From contig NC_092686.1 in NCBI RefSeq assembly GCF_964275005.1, positions 44,266,333 through 44,330,332 of the forward strand: a stretch of DNA of 64,000 nt, in the 5' to 3' direction. This document shows, in pieces, positions 34,001-44,826 of the stretch. Positions within the stretch are counted from its first letter, which is position 1, and each line of letters opens with the position of its first letter. The notes under the pieces were generated by a model. That model saw nothing but the letters and a program-made list of their open reading frames with translations, ran no database searches and had not been told where the DNA came from. The position numbers and the translations under genes were made by a program. The DNA comes from Diadema setosum. Taxonomy: Eukaryota; Echinodermata; Echinoidea; Diadematoida; Diadematidae.

Positions 34001-37000
34001 CACAGGGAACATATGGTTAAATTTTTGTAGTGATGCGGGAATTTTTATGGTTTTTTGAAGGATTTTTAAAAATGTTTTTGCAGATAGGGTCAATGAACTT
34101 GGGAGATAAAGCTGCACATATTTGAGGTTTGCATATGCACTCTAAAGCACATGCTCTGCTACGGCAAGGCGCCACACAGCTGGAAGTTGATGACGTAAAC
34201 AAAAGACTTCTATATTGGGAAATTGGACAATTTTCAGCATGTGAGTATGGGTGGAAATTAGCTGCTTATCGGAGGTCTGCGCTCTCAGAGTGCTTTTCTA
34301 GTTTGAAATGTGAACATCGTAGTACTTACAGTAATCTTGTTGAGATCTTGTGACCTCCTCTTCAGACTGTGACCTGGAAACTTTTAGTCTCTGTTGAAGA
34401 AAACATGGAGTGTTTTGTGAGTCGTTGTTAACCATCACTTACTGTACATGCCACACATTTTGCAGTGTTTTCATTTTCACGAACCTTGTGAGTCAACAGG
34501 TATTCACAAAATTGTAAACTTGTGATTTTATTGTTTATCATAACATAGATGCAATGTAAATTGTCCCCACAGAGGAAAATCACTACTTGACAAAGATGCT
34601 ATAAACGTTTTTATTTGGACACTATGGTTCCCAATCACGAATTCAATCACTCATTAAATTATCTTAAAATCACAATTGATTAAGTGCCATGTTCATGCTA
34701 TATAAGACATATACATTACAAATATTCCTTGAAAGATCAAATTATTCTGATGTAAATGTTTCAAACCAAAATTAGGCTGTACATGATGTGACTTTATGAG
34801 GGCTTTATCAGGGTCAAATGCAAGTATGTAATTTTATCCTAGACTCAGAATAAATGATGTCAAATTTTGTAGTTAGTCACTTTTCAGAGTCAGTTTCTCA
34901 CACATGAGACTAAATTATCCCATTACAGCAATCAGGACTGGGGTTGCAAACGAGGGTGTTTATTATTTCAATTAATCGTGTTATCTTATAAGTATGGCAA
35001 TGACTTCCAAGGATAAATCAGGATTTGATCTACTGCTACCAAATAACATTTGTCCGCATACAGATAATTATCTGAATTATGATTTCTTTAACATGGCTGC
35101 TAGGGAAGAAAGAAATGCTTATGAGAAAGTAACCACAGGACGAGCGTCTCAAAATTCCCTTCGAGGGACAAGGCAATGAGGATAAAGTGCCTTGCCTAAG
35201 TACACAGATGCTGCAGTCGGGAGACTTGAACCAGCGACCTCATAATTGAAAGTCCATGGCCTTATCCACTCAGCCACAACAGCATCTTCAAAAAGTTGAT
35301 GGATTAATCAGTAGATTACCTCACTAATACTACTGACACAACAATAATTGATTTTCAGTGTTTTCACCATCTCTCCCTTATAAAAGCATTGAGCAAAGCT
35401 CTATCCCAGTAACAGTAAGGGTTAGAAGGAATTATCCTCAATCTGTCACACCTGGTCAGCCTGAGTTGTGGTGGGTTGTGACTTGAGCTTATCCATCCTG
35501 TTAAAATCCTTGACTATGACCTCCACAGGCATTGGGTTCTCTGCATCGCACTGAGCGTTGTACATCAGTGTGAATTCTTGCAACCTCCTTCCAAGCACCT
35601 GGATCAAATAAAACAAAACAAATAAACAAGTAGATGAAGACACAAATGTAAAGAGGTTCTCTTTAGATATTTCTGTATGGATTCAGAAAATGGGTACAAG
35701 GGAAAAATTTAGGTCTTCCATTGTCTGCAGATATGTACAAGCAGAACTGGCAAATAGTGAAAACACAAGGACGCTAGTGTTTCTCAAAAAGTGTAAATAC
35801 TCTATTACACACATCACAACAAACAAAATCATTGGTAGTGTTATATGTTTGAAGAAATCACTTATCAGACAGACATACATGTTGCACAATGATGACAAAT
35901 GATGAAAGAAAAAACTGCAAAGAATTTGGACACCTGTTTGCACCTAAAAGGCACCATAAAACATTTATACATGAATATCTTCGACATTCTGGTACCTACC
36001 GGCTTATTGCCCTGTGTATTTAGTCCATGTTCCTTCAGTTTCTTCCTCAGCTCCCTCTCCGACATCACACTGGATACAATTTTGGGCAATGGCTTTCTCT
36101 TTGGGACACTGCCATTAAAAAAAAGGGGTTTCATGAGTTTCAACAGGAAATGTAATATCTCTCTGCACTATTTTTTTTTTTTTTTTTTGCCCACCTGATC
36201 AGGGATAGTGCCATAACATCTTTGTTTGACAGAATATATGCTCTATAGGAAGCCACTATTTCTTTTTAATGTCATCATCATTATTATGTTTGAGCAATTA
36301 TTGTTAATAACACATATAGTAGGCATTATTATGGCATCATACTGGTGCTGGCTGAAGGAGACAGTTTTAAAATGCTACAGTGCAATGTTTACAGTATTGA
36401 TGGTCTTAGAGGAGGATGAGTACTTCTGAAAGAGGACGGTCGTCAACAATGAATGCAACTGGGCAAAATGACTTTTTTAAATTGCACTGGTTGAACAGGT
36501 TTATTTATTGTTTAAAGACCTGCTACGAAGATAAACAGGGTTCTGGGTTTGTTCGTTGTTTTTTTCCATATTACAAATGAAGAATCAAAGAGTTGGTAGG
36601 CTATCATAGCTATCTCTATTGCCGTGTTTGTGCTAGACGGTCTAGCACGAACTTCACGCCCTGTTCATCCACTGTTCGTGCTGTGTTCACGCCGAGTAGA
36701 GCTTTCATATTGACAGTGGTCTGGGATAAACATGGCACGTCCTCCGGAGGACGTGCCATGTTTTTGGCCAATATGAAAGGGGTATATTCAACTGCAGTCA
36801 AGAGTTTTGGTCCATACTATTGTAAAACATCCTCCCTATTATCAGTAGGGCTGCAGAGCTGTATGTTGTCACACACATTATAACCATTGTCAGATAACTG
36901 CAGATAGAGAGATAGCTGGAAAAATCCTTCGGGCAAAGAAAGAGTTCTCCACTACTACACTGTACAGAACTAAGCTTCAATCACTGAACCAAAGCTATCA

Positions 37001-40000
37001 ACAACAACAAAAACACCAAACACCAAACAAACAAACAAACAAACAAACAAACAAACAAATAAATAAACCAATAAAAAAATCCCTCAAGAGGTGAGAGGTG
37101 TCGCCTTACCTCTTCTTGACTTCACTCTCTGTACTTTTCTTCAGGCAGAAGTCAAGATGTGTGTTGACATGCTTTACAAGGATGGGAACCCCACAAACTG
37201 GACACTCAACTAGAGATACAGAAGGAGTAAAACAAACAAAAGTAATACAAACAACTAACTAAAAATGCTTTGATAAACTACACAATTTGCTGCTTCTGAT
37301 GCTAAAACATTTAACCATTTGTTTATAAACTTGGAACAATTTGAAAGGTTATTTAGCTGACATAAAATGAATTCTTTAAAAAAAACTACAACAGTGAAAT
37401 GCAAAGGATCATATGATCAATATTTACTGACAGTTACTCTCGTAACATCATTGGTCTGAACAGATGAAAAAAAAAAAAAAAAAAAGAAAATGAAATGATT
37501 ACCTCTCTCACTATGAGCCCCAGAAGTTGCACTCTTCTTGGCAGAGGGAGGTTCCCTTGCATAGTTTCTGCTGGTTGATGGAGATGATTTGGCTGGTGTT
37601 GCCACGGTAACAGCATCACCACGCTCAACATCGCCATCACTGTCATCAGCATCAGGTGGAGGCTGGTAGCTTGGGTCAATGTTCTCTTCATTGGAACGAT
37701 TCAGGGCCGAAGTGGAGGAGGATGAGGATGAGGAGTGGACTCCAGTCAAGCTGGAATCAGATGCATCACCAACATCCTGGGGGCGATCTCCAAGAGCTTT
37801 GGGTCTCTCTGGGGAGGACATGGAGTCTGATGCATAAGATGCGATCTTGCTCCTGGTGCTCTTGTAGTTTGACCTCTTCTGAACAGAAGACACAAGAAAA
37901 GACATTGTATCATCTTTGTTACACAAAATTCAGCTTTTTCTCTTTAGTTACCATTTCTTTTTCTCTCTCTCTCCGACACATCGTCATGTATATCATGGTT
38001 CACAATTTTTTGTGAGCTTTACCATATATCAAATTTCTTTTCCTTTTGTTTCCTTTTCTTCTTCGTAAGAATAAATAATAACATGATGGTAGATCATGTA
38101 TGTGTGTTCAAGTAATTCAAGCATCTATCAAACAACAGAATCTGGAAAAACTAAGCTCACATTCAATAACTGAATTATACCCCAGAAACAACAAGGCAAG
38201 TGCCATAATGTGTCTCGCCCATTTGCGTACAAGAAATTGTACGTGAATATGGGATATAACAGATAAAAAAAGAGATATAACATATAAAAAGAGATTAAAA
38301 GAGATATAAAAGGGTAAAAATTTATGGCAAAAAAGAAACGTGCCATAAAAACTTAACATTGGGCCCTTAAAGTTTTTATGACTCCTGCCTGTGACCTTTG
38401 ACCTTGTGGTGACCATCCACTCCCCAAGGGACATCTACCATCCAAGTTTAGTCACAAATGGAGTTATGGATCAGAAGTTATGACCCATAATAGAAACTCG
38501 CCATAAAAACTTAACATTGGGCTCTAAAAGTTTGTTGACCCATGCTTGTGACCATTGACCTTGTGGTAACCATCCACTCCCCAAGGGACATCTACCATCC
38601 AAGTTTGGTCACAAATGGAGTTATGGATCAAAAGTTATGACCCATAATAGAAACGCACCATAAAAACTTAACATTGGGCCCTAAAGTTCATTGACCCCTG
38701 CCTGTGAGTTTTGACCTTGAGGTGACCTTCATATACGGTAAAATGTGAAACTTTGTATTACCCCTCTTCCCTCGAAGTTTGATTGCAATTGAAGCCCAGA
38801 GTAAAGAGTTATTGAAGTTTTTGTAGCTTTACGGACAGACACCGCAGGCGATCCCTTAGTCTTCCCTCACCTCCGGTGGGCTCGACAAAAAGGATAATCT
38901 ACATTTTTCTTAGGAACTTCAAACAACAGCAACACATTAATCTTCAGTTTCCTATTGGTCCTTCTTGGTTAGGCATACAATTACAGCAATACTTGATGGA
39001 TTTAAACGTGACAATATGAAAATAGGCCTTTTGCCTAATGTCAGTCAGTAAGTGAAGTGAATCAGTCATATTTGATGTACAGTTTACAAACCATATTTCT
39101 GCAATAGATGAGACTCCACAAATATCTCACAAATGACAATTGAATAAAACGCTGTTTTTTTCACATCTTGATGTTTGAAGACACAAACTAGATATGACAA
39201 TGTAACCATGGACTGTGTTGTGGGCATATTTTATATTGTGCACATAGAGGCAAACTGATGTGTTGTGAATGCCGAGTGAAGATCGATGATAAATTGCGCC
39301 TAAACTCACCTGCATCTTTCGCTTTGGAGTCTGTGACTCATCTGGCCCCTGTCGAAAGTCTGATACAAAATCTCCATCTCCAATTTCAACTGCTTGCTGG
39401 AGGATCTGGGGACTGCACTTGGCCCTTTTCTTACCACCCTTCTTGCTTGCTCTATCGTGGTCATTGGTGGGACTTCCATTGCTAGCCTCTTCGCTGTTTT
39501 GCCTCTTAGTATCCTCTTGGCAAAGTTTCAGAATGTGCTGTCTGAAAATAAAATAGTCGATGTATGATCTTACTGCCCTTACGAAAGCATGGAGTTGTGG
39601 ACCTAATATGGATCCTTAATCACTTTTCTCTGGCATTTCTTTCATAACTGTGGAGAAATGCTGAGCATGTCTTCTGTGGCTCCTCTGAAAAATAATGTTT
39701 CAACAGGATCCCTAGTTGTTTGTCCCCAATCTTAAGCAATTTGAAAGGATTGTTAGAAATGGCTTCAGCGTTTCAGTATAAATGACCTGTACTTGTTAAT
39801 CGCAGACTACATTTACTAGTATATGTGTTGCTAGTGCCTTCTACCGTTTGTCTGGGAGATCTACATTGACTCCCTCAGGAAAAAGAACTGATTTAATTCT
39901 ACATTAATGCATTACCTGCTGGCTATAGTATTACTAAAGAACTTTCAGTGACTATTACACAAGCCATGCCCAATACAGTACCATTAATTTTCATCCATTG

Positions 40001-43000
40001 TCTTTCAAGCATTGACTTAACCCTAATCAGGCTGGAGTGGGCGGAATCCGCCCCCCTCGACGTTTTGCGCAATATCTTCGCAGCGCGATAAGCTCCCGCT
40101 GTGATGTTTCATGACTTTTTTCTTTCAAGTATCGCGCAACTTTTGAGACCAAAATTGTTGCGCCCGCGCGTACCGTTTTGACGCGACGCCCGTTCGAAAA
40201 AAATTTGTCAACCCCAAAATTGCTCCAAAACGTGATTTTGTGTACAAATCCAATGCAAATTGGGTTTTTTCAATTAATTCACATAAAAATTCATATCTTG
40301 ACTTAGAATGGATGAAATTAATTTATTTTAGCATAATAAAGCTTCAAAAAATGTCTGTGACAAATTTTGGCCAAAAAACAAACAAAAACAAAAGGTCGAA
40401 AAACAAGGAAATACATAAGAAATTCAAAAAACAATCAAATACATAAGAAATTAATTTCGATACGGATTTTTTTTTATCCTATGTCTCAGGAGAATGATAC
40501 AAGAAACATTTTTAAAAAGAAATTAGCTTAATTAGAGCATTAATAAGTGATTTAGAGCCCCAAACTGATTTTATGCATAAATGACAATGATTAATTAATA
40601 CAAAATATAAGAAAAAATTTTCGGAGAAAGCAACCATACATTTTGATAGTATACGTCGCGGGCGTCGCGTGTGCCGATTTTCGACGCGATCACGCGTTCC
40701 ATAGGCGAGATCTGAAGGGGGGGCGGAATCCGCCCCCCCCCCCCCCCCCCCCCACCCAGATATAGCATAGCCGAAAAAGCCCAGCATGATTAGGGTTAAT
40801 AGCACTTTGATCCAGACTAATTGATCAAAACCAGATGTGGTGCCATACAATTACCTGACTGCCTTGAAATTGGACACTAGCTCGTCCAGACTTCTGTTGT
40901 TGCAGAGCTCAGCCGCCTCGACAGGAGTGTTGCATGTTGGACACAGGTTCTTGTAATTCAAGTAGCGGCGGATGCATATTGAGCAGTCTAGACAAATACA
41001 TGTGCACATTACATAATATCACTTTATTTTCTTCTGAAGTGTTACAGCTATCTACATAATAATCCAGATGGTACTATATTAATGAACAGATTAGCTTGGG
41101 GCATAGGTGTAATGATAATGAGAGGTAGTAGACGGTGCATGAATGTGTGGTACCAGAAATCTTATTCATGTCTAGAACTCTCTTGAAAGAATTCTTTGCA
41201 TTGCTACTTGCCATTATCATTATATCTTTTTTTCATAGCTGCATCAGAATGTTATCTGGGAAAAGTTACCATCGTATTGATAATCAAAATTAATTGCAAA
41301 CATTTAAAAATTTTCCTGAACTAGATACTGTCTGTAAGCAAAAAGGAAGTTACAATGATAATCAATACAGAAAAGAACTTGACACAGGGTTGTAACGTGA
41401 ACATTGCCAATTCTTTAGAGGGCATTTCCCCTGTTTACATAGAATGAAGATTATATCATATTATATGTTTTTCAGTCGCTTCCATTGAGTATTGACGATT
41501 TCTATGGTGATTTTATTGCACACATCTACTGGTATATTTAAACTTTGTATAAAACATCAATCTTTTGGAAGTGCACAGCACCACATTTTGCCAACTGCAC
41601 ATTGTTCTCCTCTACATCATACCTCTTTCCAAACACATTTCATACAACTTGTACTTGTAATGAGTTGTATGTTACTCAGAATATTGTTCAGATATGTTGC
41701 TTTGTTAGGCACATCCCCCTACTCATAAAGTAAGTCACTCTCTCATGCTTACAGTTGTGAGAACACTTCGGGATCATCATGGCGATGTCAAAGTACTCAT
41801 AACAGATTCCACATCGCAGCAAGGTGTCAATAGTCTGAAGAAATAGGAGAAAGGTTTGAGATGACCTTGTACAGAATGACATCAGAATCTAGAGTCACAA
41901 TTCACTGAATTACAGACCTTATAGCCGAACAAAACTAAGAATTTGCATATCCTTGGTTTGCACCACATGTCCATAGCTCGGAATAGCAACAACCCAGCAT
42001 GAAACAAACAAAACCACAAAAATACATTTGCCAACAGATAAAGTGTGTGACAAGATTATTTGCATAAATATCGATAATGACTTAAAAAAAAGTTGATTCA
42101 TTTATTGAGCAGATGTTGAGGGTTAGAGTTAGTGTGCTGAAGTTAGAAGCCTAAAATAATTTAAAAAGAATAACCCAGCCCAGGATAGCCCTGTTTTTAA
42201 TATGCCAACCAATGTTTACAATTTAAGTTAATCTATGCACTGACATACTGTACACAGCAATGTAACCTGGCTCACTGAACTCAGTGGGTATGGTAACCCT
42301 ACTACATATTGACTGCCCTTATTGAAACCGACCGCGTAGTATCAGCGCACAGAACGCTTAGTACGCACTTCACTGCGCGCAGAGCACATAAAAATGGATT
42401 GGCTTTGACTGTTGATGAGGATGTGGAGGAAAACGCGAAAATTCACTATTCGTATGGTTTGAATCAAGGACAAAATTTTGAATTAATATTTTAACCGAAT
42501 CATAATGTAATGTCTATGGAAGTTTCTAAAAAGCTTCATACAACACAGTGTTCAATACAACTCGGTTTGTGTGCATTGTCAATGCAAAAACAGCGGTCGA
42601 TCTAAATAAGGGGCGGTACCGCGCGGGGAGCTGAAAAGAGGCCACGCAAGTTCGACGGCGATATTTTTGCACTGAAACTTCAAATTGAAAAGGGAACATT
42701 AACGTTAGCATTTGATAGTGCTGGATTTTCTCAATCACGGAGGTCAAGTTTTTACTAATCTATTTATTATTATTTTTATTAATCTTATCCAGCAAATAAA
42801 CATAAGGCTGTCGATGAGTAGTAGGTCCAACCATACAGTGCTCTCCTTTTGGAAGCCCCGGGCCCCAGTTTGTTATGGCCACAAAGGCACCATGACATTA
42901 TTGACAAGTTAAAAAATGACGGCGGATTCAAAATCACTTTACCCTTGCTTGTGCTTGTACTACTACAACGCACCGTGTGTGTAGGCCTATGTAAATCTAG

Positions 43001-43538
43001 GCCCTATGACTATGTAGATTCTAGACGTCCAACCATACAGTGCTCTCCTTTTCCGGATTTGAATTTAAGTTTATGGGTAGTGCATAGAGAGATTCTAACT
43101 ATTAGAGATTGTAGAAACACCTAACGTTAATACTATTACTGATTACTAATATTAATAACATAGACCTCTAGGCCTATCTAGTATACATAGAGTCTAACGC
43201 TTTGCTAGTGGTAGTAAATCTCAATGTGATTGTGTAATTTTAGTAATTTAAATTTAATCATATCACAAGTACACAACCGTTGTCATGTTTCTTTATAATA
43301 ATAATGACTAAAAACATACACGAAACGTTACAGAAACTATAACCGCAGCAGCGACCCCATACGGACAAATAAATATATTTTACGTACCGTAAAGGGCTGT
43401 TACTGTGTTACAGCGCCCCGCGACGGGGTTACAGAAACTAGTGCTCTCAAAGTAGGGGCCTACATGCAGATTACTAACCTTGAGTCCTGGCACATTGGAA
43501 GGCCAGTCAGATGGGTCGGTGATGCTGAGAAATTCCAT
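30448..43538 (-). CDS. RAD18: E3 ubiquitin-protein ligase RAD18
   Basis: With RAD6, monoubiquitinates PCNA at stalled forks to start translesion synthesis. Minus-strand exons: 43479-43538, 41753-41834, 40855-40987, 39310-39541, 37503-37878, 37110-37209, 36000-36108, 35452-35598, 34330-34390, 32627-33295, 31897-32030, 31024-31094, 30448-30598. The first ten follow GT-AG with matching phases; the last three are less certain. The product is about 774 aa (human 495). RING C3HC4 is at about 28-66 (CGIC, CSH, CSIC, CPTC). The UBZ4 finger CPVC-x11-H-x3-C is near 297-316. The SAP domain (LRKKLKEHGLNTQGNKP) is near 348-375. The RAD6-binding segment is around 420-445. A 222-codon low-complexity exon with Ala8 and a basic tail (RPKRLSRRKRK) follow. 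An alternative start at 43568 adds 10 codons. Confidence 0.95.
31441..31799. repeat. Dispersed element, copy 1, in RAD18 intron
   Basis: Runs from GGCATAATTTACCATTTGCA to CTCCCAAAGGTAAATAGGAC. The same sequence, in the same orientation, is at 47544-47960. Shared phrases include GGATGTTTTGTGATACAACT and CATCAAAAGTGATATCT. Non-coding; likely a MITE. Confidence 0.8.
32627..33295 (-). CDS. RAD18: RAD18 exon 10, large disordered exon
   Basis: A 669-base exon. It starts with the end of the RAD6-binding segment, then about 200 residues of low complexity: eight Ala encoded by GCA triplets (about 33195-33218), acidic and Ser/Thr-rich stretches, and EEPMDMTEDEKMSPVFG near the end. It accounts for most of the extra length over vertebrate RAD18. 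The donor is GTAGGA after 32627. A minus-strand open frame continues past the donor to 32595, but the protein continues in exon 11. Confidence 0.88.
33195..33218 (-). repeat. Coding GCA trinucleotide repeat (Ala8) in RAD18
   Basis: Eight perfect GCA codons in RAD18 exon 10, read as polyalanine between KKS and PRVEPEP. Uninterrupted triplets of this kind are prone to length change. Confidence 0.9.
33608..33668. repeat. T-run / G-run low-complexity tract
   Basis: About 19 T residues followed by G-rich sequence in RAD18 intron 9. Confidence 0.8.
33881..34302. mobile_element. ACCTCCGCCAAGG-type element beside RAD18 exon 9
   Basis: Starts ACCTCCGCCAAGGAAGGAGG, passes AACTCAAAAAGTTGGGGACG and GGATTTGGATGAAACTTGCA, and ends CGGAGGTCTGCGCTCTCAGA before 34302. 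The ends are weakly inverted (ACCTCCG against CGGAGGT). Its edge lies under 30 bases from the donor of exon 9. Confidence 0.65.
34330..34390 (-). CDS. RAD18: RAD18 exon 9, cryptic 61-base exon
   Basis: Needed because exon 8 ends in phase 0 while exon 10 must be entered in phase 1. This segment has acceptor TTCTTCAACAG and donor GTAAGT, starts in phase 0 and ends one base into a codon. It encodes RLKVSRSQSEEEVTRSQQDY, which with exon 10 (LKSHGSQFHELI) aligns to human RAD18 around KDQTEKEIDEIHSKYRKKHK, the RAD6-binding region. Confidence 0.9.
35207..35286 (-). repeat. tRNA-Ser-like SINE head
   Basis: On the minus strand GATGCTG and CAGCATC pair as a perfect 7-bp acceptor stem. Inside are TGGCTGAGTGG (A-box-like) and GGTTCAAGTCT (B-box), as in serine tRNAs. 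The anticodon stem is disrupted, so it is a tRNA-derived repeat rather than a working tRNA. A hairpin of AGGCAATGAGG and CCTTGCCT follows on the plus-strand left side. Confidence 0.7.
36600..36900. repeat. Nested palindromes, including a perfect 36-bp one
   Basis: 36728-36763 is a perfect palindrome centred on CTCCGGAG with arms AAACATGGCACGTCC. Around it, CTTTCATATTG (36702-36712) is mirrored by CAATATGAAAG (36769-36779). Upstream, GTGCTAGACGGTCTAGCAC is another hairpin. It lies in RAD18 intron 6. Probably an inverted-repeat element; boundaries unclear. Confidence 0.75.
37110..37209 (-). CDS. RAD18: RAD18 exon 6, UBZ4 zinc finger
   Basis: A 100-base exon too short to stand out as an open frame. 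It begins by completing a Val codon and carries the whole UBZ4 finger, CPVCGVPILVKHVNTHLDFC, the ubiquitin-binding module needed for recruitment to damage sites. Acceptor TATCTCTAG, donor GTAAGG. Confidence 0.93.
38340..38893. repeat. Three ~157-bp tandem repeats in RAD18 intron 4
   Basis: Units begin near 38342, 38500 and 38656 with CCATAAAAACTTAACATTGG. They share CATCCACTCCCCAAGGGACA and GTTATGGATC. The first has TGTGACCTTTGACCTTGTGG. The tail reads ACGGACAGACACCGCAGGCG and CTCCGGTGGGCTCGACAAAA. Confidence 0.8.
40017..40799. mobile_element. piggyBac-like MITE in RAD18 intron 3
   Basis: TTAA at both ends (40017-40020, 40796-40799). Termini are TTAACCCTAATCAGGCTGG and CAGCATGATTAGGGTTAA. 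Subterminal GGCGGAATCCGCC occurs at both ends, beside a C-run of about 27 on the right. The interior (CTCGACGTTTTGCGC, TTTTGAGACCAAA, CAAATCCAATGCAAATTG) matches the reverse complement of 13685-14469. Confidence 0.85.
41753..41834 (-). CDS. RAD18: RAD18 exon 2, first half of the RING
   Basis: Encodes TIDTLLRCGICYEYFDIAMM and on to CSHN, then one base of the next codon (Tyr, completed by exon 3). It holds the first RING cysteine pair and the C-x-H of the third ligand set. Acceptor CTTCAG, donor GTAAGC. Confidence 0.95.
42300..43478. other. RAD18 intron 1, no gene seen
   Basis: Patches of CpG-rich DNA (42330-42390, 42610-42660) and a 25-base direct repeat: 42827-42851 and 43029-43053 share TCCAACCATACAGTGCTCTC and CTTTT. 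No splice-supported exon recognised. Confidence 0.4.
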
Positions 43539-43790
43539 GGATTGTATTTTTTTTAATATGATCGACATGGGTATTCACATCCCCACAGCGATCTCGATAC
43601 AGTGGGACTAGCAGTAGTAGTACGCCAGCCGGAAGCTCTAGCTAGCTAGCTGTGTTATCACATATACACATGTGGCTTCCTATCAAATCATGTACGGAGA
43701 CGTCAGACAAGCAGCAACTCGTCTCTTCTCTCCGCTGGTGTTACGCGGGAACGTCAAACTCCGCGCGCGATGGCCATAATCGTACGTGAC
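43539..43790 (-). promoter_or_regulatory. RAD18 promoter region
   Basis: Upstream of the RAD18 start (minus strand) the DNA becomes CpG-rich. An E2F-like CGCGGGAA lies at 43744-43751 and a CRE/ATF-like GACGTCA at 43699-43705, then a GCGCGCG patch. E2F control of DNA-damage-tolerance genes is usual in animals. Site use here is inference. Confidence 0.45.
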
Positions 43791-43859
43791 CTTTGAACTC
43801 GATGCCTGGATTCGCGATCGCGATCACTGTTCGTTTGTCTTCGCCAAAAAAATGCGTCC

Positions 43860-43960
43860 TTCATTCATCCTGCAGGCCCGTAACTAGTTGGGGGGGGGGG
43901 GGGGGGGGTTCAGGGGATTCGAATGAACCCCCGCTAGCGAGCAGGGTCCGCTTGAACAAA
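43860..43960. repeat. G-run repeat fragment
   Basis: CCCGTAACTAGTT followed by 18 G, then GGGGATTCGAATGAACCCCC, a hairpin-capable fragment of a larger repeat. Confidence 0.55.
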
Positions 43961-44217
43961 CAAACAAACAAACAAAAAAAGTGAAAACTTCTTCCCAAAG
44001 CTCCAAATACGACAGAAGAATGATTTTTAAAGATAAAACAACAACAACAACAAAAATTAAAAAAAGTCAACATGACCCAAACTCAACCAACGTCTCTTGC
44101 GCTTCTCCATATTCACTACCACAAAGTGATCAACCTGGAAAAGGTGATTGATATCTTCAGCAACACAAATCCAAGAAGGATGATGCTGAACTTGGTATAG
44201 ATAATAGGTATAAGAAC

Positions 44218-44742
44218 AAGGGCGCCGGAAGCGGGGGGGGGGGGGGGGGGGCACTTGCGCCCCCTCCAACACCCTCACCAAGGATCTCACACCGTCACAT
44301 ATTGTACCCCCGTATGTTATAATCGTTGTCCTTCACACATTTTTTTAACCATGTTTAATTCCCTTTAAATTTGCTTTTAAATGCTCTATAAACGCGACTT
44401 TTTGTATCCCCCTCTTGATCCCACACCCTCCCTCGCCGAGGATCTCACACGTTCACATGTACCCCCGTATGTTATAATCATAGTCCTTCGCACTAAATTT
44501 TTCCATTATGTGTAATTTCCTAGAAATTTGCTTTAATGCTCTATAAATGCATGGACCTAGTAGGTCCATGATAAATGAGACTTTTGTGCTCTGTTTTTAC
44601 AAAAAGTCCCTACCAGATGGTACCCCCGCTCGGTCGCTTAATTTCGCTCCCTCGCCGAGGATTTCACACCGTCTTGATGTGCCCCCGTCGAGATTTTGCC
44701 CCCCCCAAAAAAAAACAAAAAAACAAAAACAAACAAACAAAC

Positions 44743-44775
<33 letters not shown>

Positions 44776-44816
44776 ACCAACAACAAACAAACAAATAAAA
44801 GTGTTCCGGCGCGCTT
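44218..44816. mobile_element. 599-bp element with 10-bp target duplication
   Basis: GTATAAGAAC flanks it on both sides (44208-44217 and 44817-44826). Termini AAGGGCGCCGGA and TCCGGCGCGCTT are inverted with one mismatch. The inside has two diverged copies of a ~180-bp block (CGTATGTTATAATC, ATGCTCTATAAA) and an (AAC)n tract. Target duplications of 9-11 bp are typical of Mutator-like elements, so that origin is suggested. Confidence 0.78.
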
Positions 44817-44826
44817 GTATAAGAAC

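Noticed and set aside
35207-35286. Functional tRNA-Ser gene
   Set aside because: Acceptor stem and B box are intact but the anticodon stem does not pair, so it is called a tRNA-derived repeat.
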